Positions 58,665 to 61,025 of a stretch of DNA of 61,025 bases are shown in pieces. Positions within the stretch are counted from its first letter, which is position 1. Every line of letters starts with the position of its first letter. The DNA is taken from positions 1 to 61,025 of the forward strand of contig JAKAHV010000017.1 in the NCBI GenBank assembly GCA_021825295.1. The letters are read 5' to 3'. The notes under the pieces were generated by a model. It ran no database searches, was not told the DNA's origin, and saw nothing but the letters and a program-made list of their open reading frames with translations. A program made the translations under genes and the position numbers. Source of the DNA: Nitrospirota bacterium (GTDB taxonomy: Bacteria > Nitrospirota > Thermodesulfovibrionia > Thermodesulfovibrionales > JdFR-88).

Positions 58665-61010
58665 CTAATTGGTTACAAAAGAGCTTACCGGACTGTCAAC
58701 CTGCTGGCCCGCGCTGCTTACCGCCTCCACCTTCCAGTAATATTTGGTGTTGCTGGAAAGTCCCGCCACGGTATAGGATACCGCGCTGGCGGAGCCGGTA
58801 GCCGCGCTGCTGCCGGAGGGCGAAGACGACGAGCCGCAGGAGGCCAGAAGGACCGCGGAAAGGGCTGCCGCCGCCAGAAGCAGAATTAGTTTTCTTCTGT
58901 TTCTGATCCCGATGGAGAAGACAAATCCGAAGAGCAGAAGACCGGCCCCGTAGCGGCTGGCATATGAATCGCCGCCTGTCCGGCTCATCGCCACATTTAT
59001 GCCTACGCTGTTTGAGAAGTTGCTCTGCGTGCTTAAAAAAAGCTTGTATTGCACGCCGCTGGTATTTAGTCCATCCCATTGGAAGGTAACGGTGGTCCCG
59101 GTAGTGGCGCCATTGGCGGGCGACACTGGCTGGGGCGGCGCGAAAGTAGAGGATGTTGTGCCGGGCTCGCCGGTTGTACCCGATGGTCCCGATGTGCCGG
59201 CAGTGCCACCGGAAGAAGAAGTGGCAGTGGTCCCGCCAGTGGATGAGGCGCCAGTCTGGCTGCCGGATGTGCTTGCCGTCGTGCTTCCGCCCGTCGAGGT
59301 TGATGTGCCGCTCGTCCCCGTGGTGGAACCCGTACCGCCGCCGGTCGATGTGCTGCCGGCGGTGCTTCCGCCCGTCCCCGAAGAACCGGCAGTCGTGCTT
59401 CCGCCTGTCGAGGTTGATGTGCCGCTGCCCGCTCCAGAGGAAGAGCTGGTCGTCGTGCTTCCGCTTGGTGGGGTTGACGTGCTGCTGGAGCTTGCGCTCG
59501 TCCGGGTGGGTATGCCGCTCAATGTTTTCCAGAGCCCCCCGGTGTGTCCCGCCCCGTCATTGGCATAGGTGGGGCTGACTCCGAACTCGGCGGCTATCCT
59601 GCTCTCCATCGGCCAGGGCCAAAGCGGCGTCGAGGTCAGGGTCCCGTTGACATATTCATACAGGACGTTTGCCCCGATGTCGGACCCGCTCCCGCCCTTG
59701 CCCTTCAGCGCGGGCGGCGCCATCAGGTAGGCGCCAAGGCCGTAGGTGGAGGTAGGATAATCCGGGTTCAATTGTGTCTCATTGGAACTCAAGCCGGCCC
59801 CTACGCTGCCGACATTGTAATAATTGTTGTAATCGTGCGCCTCTATCGTGTCTCCGGACATGGCGGGAGAGAGACTGACCCAGGAATTGCCCGATACATT
59901 CTGCGCCACTGAGGCCTGATTGGAGCAGCCACCGCGATGCGCCATAACAAGGCCGCTGCCCCCGACGAAGGTATTATTGGTGTAAATGGTGCCGTCACTC
60001 GGGGCCGAGTTCACAACCTCGGCATTCCATCCCCCGCTGCCTACAATCCCGACGTTATCCGAAAAAACGGTCCCGCTTACGGTTTCCCCGCATTCGGCGG
60101 AATCAAGAAAAAGCGCACCGGCCACCCCGGCATAGGGACTCCATGCGATATTCCCGTAAAACTTGTTCCCGTAATCCGACCCGTAATGGGCCCATGTGTT
60201 GAAGAATTCAATGCCTTCGCCCGTGTAGTTGACCCCTATGTTGTTTTCCATGAGCACATTGTCGGAGTCATAAACCTGCGTGATGTTGGCGGTGTCCCCG
60301 CCGCCCGTGCTCGGGCCCGTGTACCTGAGCCAGCAGCGCCTTATGGTGATGTTGTTGCAGCTGTTCATGTTGAGCACCACCCTGCCCTGCCCGGACCCCG
60401 CGCAGTCCTCAAGCAGGCTGTCGCTCACCGCGGCAAGACCGATCACCGCGGAGTTGCAGCCGGACGCGCCGTTGGCTACGTCCCTTCTCAATATTATGTG
60501 GTTGGAATTGTAAATGTTGATGCCGTTTACGTTGCTGTAGCCGTTTCCGTCCGTGGCGCAATATGTGTTGCTGTCATACGCCCCGCTGTTTCTGAAGTTT
60601 ATGCCGTCCACCTCTACGTAAGACCGGTTGTATATCACCAGCGGGCTCGTGGGATAGGTTGTGCTCACAATGGCCTTGCCGTCGTTGAGCGCCTTGACCG
60701 TGACGTATGCGCCGCTTGAGCCAGATACGCTGATATTGAGCGACTGGTTGTATGTGCCGTCCTCCAGGTACAGGGTGTCGCCGGGCCTGAGAGCCGGCAT
60801 CGCGTGGGAGAACGTCCCCCATGGCGCAGAGCTCGTCCCGGCCGCAGAGTCCGACCCGCCGGGAGATACATAATACGTGGCGGCAAACGCGCCGCCGGCC
60901 GCAAGAAGAAGCCATGCCGCCGCAAGGGTTAACAATATAGCCAGCCTGAACCCCGCGCGCGCGGACAGACGGCCCCCTGACCTGCAGATTCTGGTTTTTG
61001 GAAACTTCAC
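58665..61010 (-). CDS. Exported beta-helix surface protein with Ser/Thr/Gly linker and an interrupted fibronectin III-like domain
   Basis: 781 residues. The best start is the GTG at 61008-61010, eight bases after CCGGAGG; the frame is also open to the window edge. A signal peptide (LAILLTLAAAWLLLAAGGAFA) precedes ATYYVSPGGSDSAAGTSSAP, the usual opening of parallel beta-helix proteins (DUF1565/pectate-lyase-like), with strands such as YVEVDGINFRNSG and NITIRRCWLRYTG. Residues about 500-630 are a Ser/Thr/Gly tract with repeats. Then a fibronectin III-like domain (TVTFQWDGLNTSGVQYKLFL ... SNTKYYWKVEAVSSAGQQ) is split by about 70 residues (675-744) holding membrane segments, RNRRK and LLASC. Function unknown; probably envelope-attached. 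Confidence 0.85.
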   Translation of the reverse strand: MKFPKTRICRSGGRLSARAGFRLAILLTLAAAWLLLAAGGAFAATYYVSPGGSDSAAGTSSAPWGTFSHAMPALRPGDTLYLEDGTYNQSLNISVSGSSGAYVTVKALNDGKAIVSTTYPTSPLVIYNRSYVEVDGINFRNSGAYDSNTYCATDGNGYSNVNGINIYNSNHIILRRDVANGASGCNSAVIGLAAVSDSLLEDCAGSGQGRVVLNMNSCNNITIRRCWLRYTGPSTGGGDTANITQVYDSDNVLMENNIGVNYTGEGIEFFNTWAHYGSDYGNKFYGNIAWSPYAGVAGALFLDSAECGETVSGTVFSDNVGIVGSGGWNAEVVNSAPSDGTIYTNNTFVGGSGLVMAHRGGCSNQASVAQNVSGNSWVSLSPAMSGDTIEAHDYNNYYNVGSVGAGLSSNETQLNPDYPTSTYGLGAYLMAPPALKGKGGSGSDIGANVLYEYVNGTLTSTPLWPWPMESRIAAEFGVSPTYANDGAGHTGGLWKTLSGIPTRTSASSSSTSTPPSGSTTTSSSSGAGSGTSTSTGGSTTAGSSGTGGSTAGSTSTGGGTGSTTGTSGTSTSTGGSTTASTSGSQTGASSTGGTTATSSSGGTAGTSGPSGTTGEPGTTSSTFAPPQPVSPANGATTGTTVTFQWDGLNTSGVQYKLFLSTQSNFSNSVGINVAMSRTGGDSYASRYGAGLLLFGFVFSIGIRNRRKLILLLAAAALSAVLLASCGSSSSPSGSSAATGSASAVSYTVAGLSSNTKYYWKVEAVSSAGQQVDSPVSSFVTN
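59130..59510. repeat. Ser/Thr/Gly-coding low-complexity tract
   Basis: Imperfect tandem repeats in the surface protein gene. For instance GTGCTTCCGCCCGTCGAGG occurs at about 59281 and, with one change, again near 59396, followed by TTGATGTGCCGCT both times. The unit codes for forms of STSTGGSTT. Confidence 0.75.
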
Positions 61011-61025
61011 TGGATACACCTCCGG

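Overview
The window looks like a chromosomal segment of a GC-rich, diderm, free-living bacterium. A LolA-like carrier, a porin-like monohaem cytochrome and several Sec signal peptides indicate an outer membrane. Multiple membrane-bound and periplasmic c-type cytochromes, a CydA-like oxidase subunit, a cupredoxin, a pyrophosphate-type phosphofructokinase, a very large multi-sensor kinase and many short interspersed palindromic repeats recall Nitrospirota (Thermodesulfovibrio/Nitrospira side) or Desulfobacterota. That placement is inference from gene content; there is no rRNA gene here to settle it.

Layout. 1-4.4 kb: end of an unknown gene, then on the minus strand tRNA-Ser, SRP RNA, dnaX, ybaB and recR (an order also known from Bacillus), and a receiver/AraC regulator. 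4.4-8 kb: pgk and a PPi-type pfkA embedded in repeat-rich DNA. 8-13.5 kb: polX and a DUF72 gene (minus), scpA, lolA and tsaD (plus). 13.9-24.3 kb: a respiratory cluster of cupredoxin, porin-cytochrome, CydA-like protein, three cytochromes c (one carrying an NxrC/ethylbenzene-dehydrogenase-gamma-like haem domain), a tandem universal stress protein, a radical SAM/SPASM protein and two small genes. 24.4-25.3 kb: tRNA-Leu followed by the tail end of a phage-type C1q-like fibre gene. 25.3-33.6 kb (minus): a tightly overlapping operon galT-like, glgA, a 1392-residue hybrid sensor kinase, a response regulator and an RlmD-type methyltransferase. 33.7-38.9 kb: RNase Z-like protein and a copper-handling set (HMA protein, Met-rich periplasmic protein, methyltransferase, CopA). 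38.9-42.4 kb: transketolase, a HAD phosphatase with an 18-bp minisatellite, tRNA-Pro and tRNA-Arg. 43-52.5 kb: a complete Wsp-like chemosensory operon ending in an Hpt-REC-REC-GGDEF diguanylate cyclase. 52.7-61 kb (minus): DUF134 plus NifX-like pair, two secreted proteins of unknown role, MgtA-type ATPase, and a beta-helix surface protein.

Three things stand out. First, the surface protein at the right edge has a fibronectin III-like domain interrupted by about 70 residues that look like a membrane segment, an arginine-rich stop and a complete lipobox, possibly an internal sorting signal. Second, the respiratory cluster has a CydA-like protein without CydB and with an altered quinol-site motif, sitting among cytochromes c and a cupredoxin, which suggests a cytochrome c- or copper-protein-linked terminal complex. 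Third, at least five families of short repeats occur, several abutting start codons, ribosome binding sites or stop codons of neighbouring genes.

Coordinates of starts were chosen by ribosome binding site and overlap with neighbours; residue positions are counted by eye and are approximate for the longest proteins.
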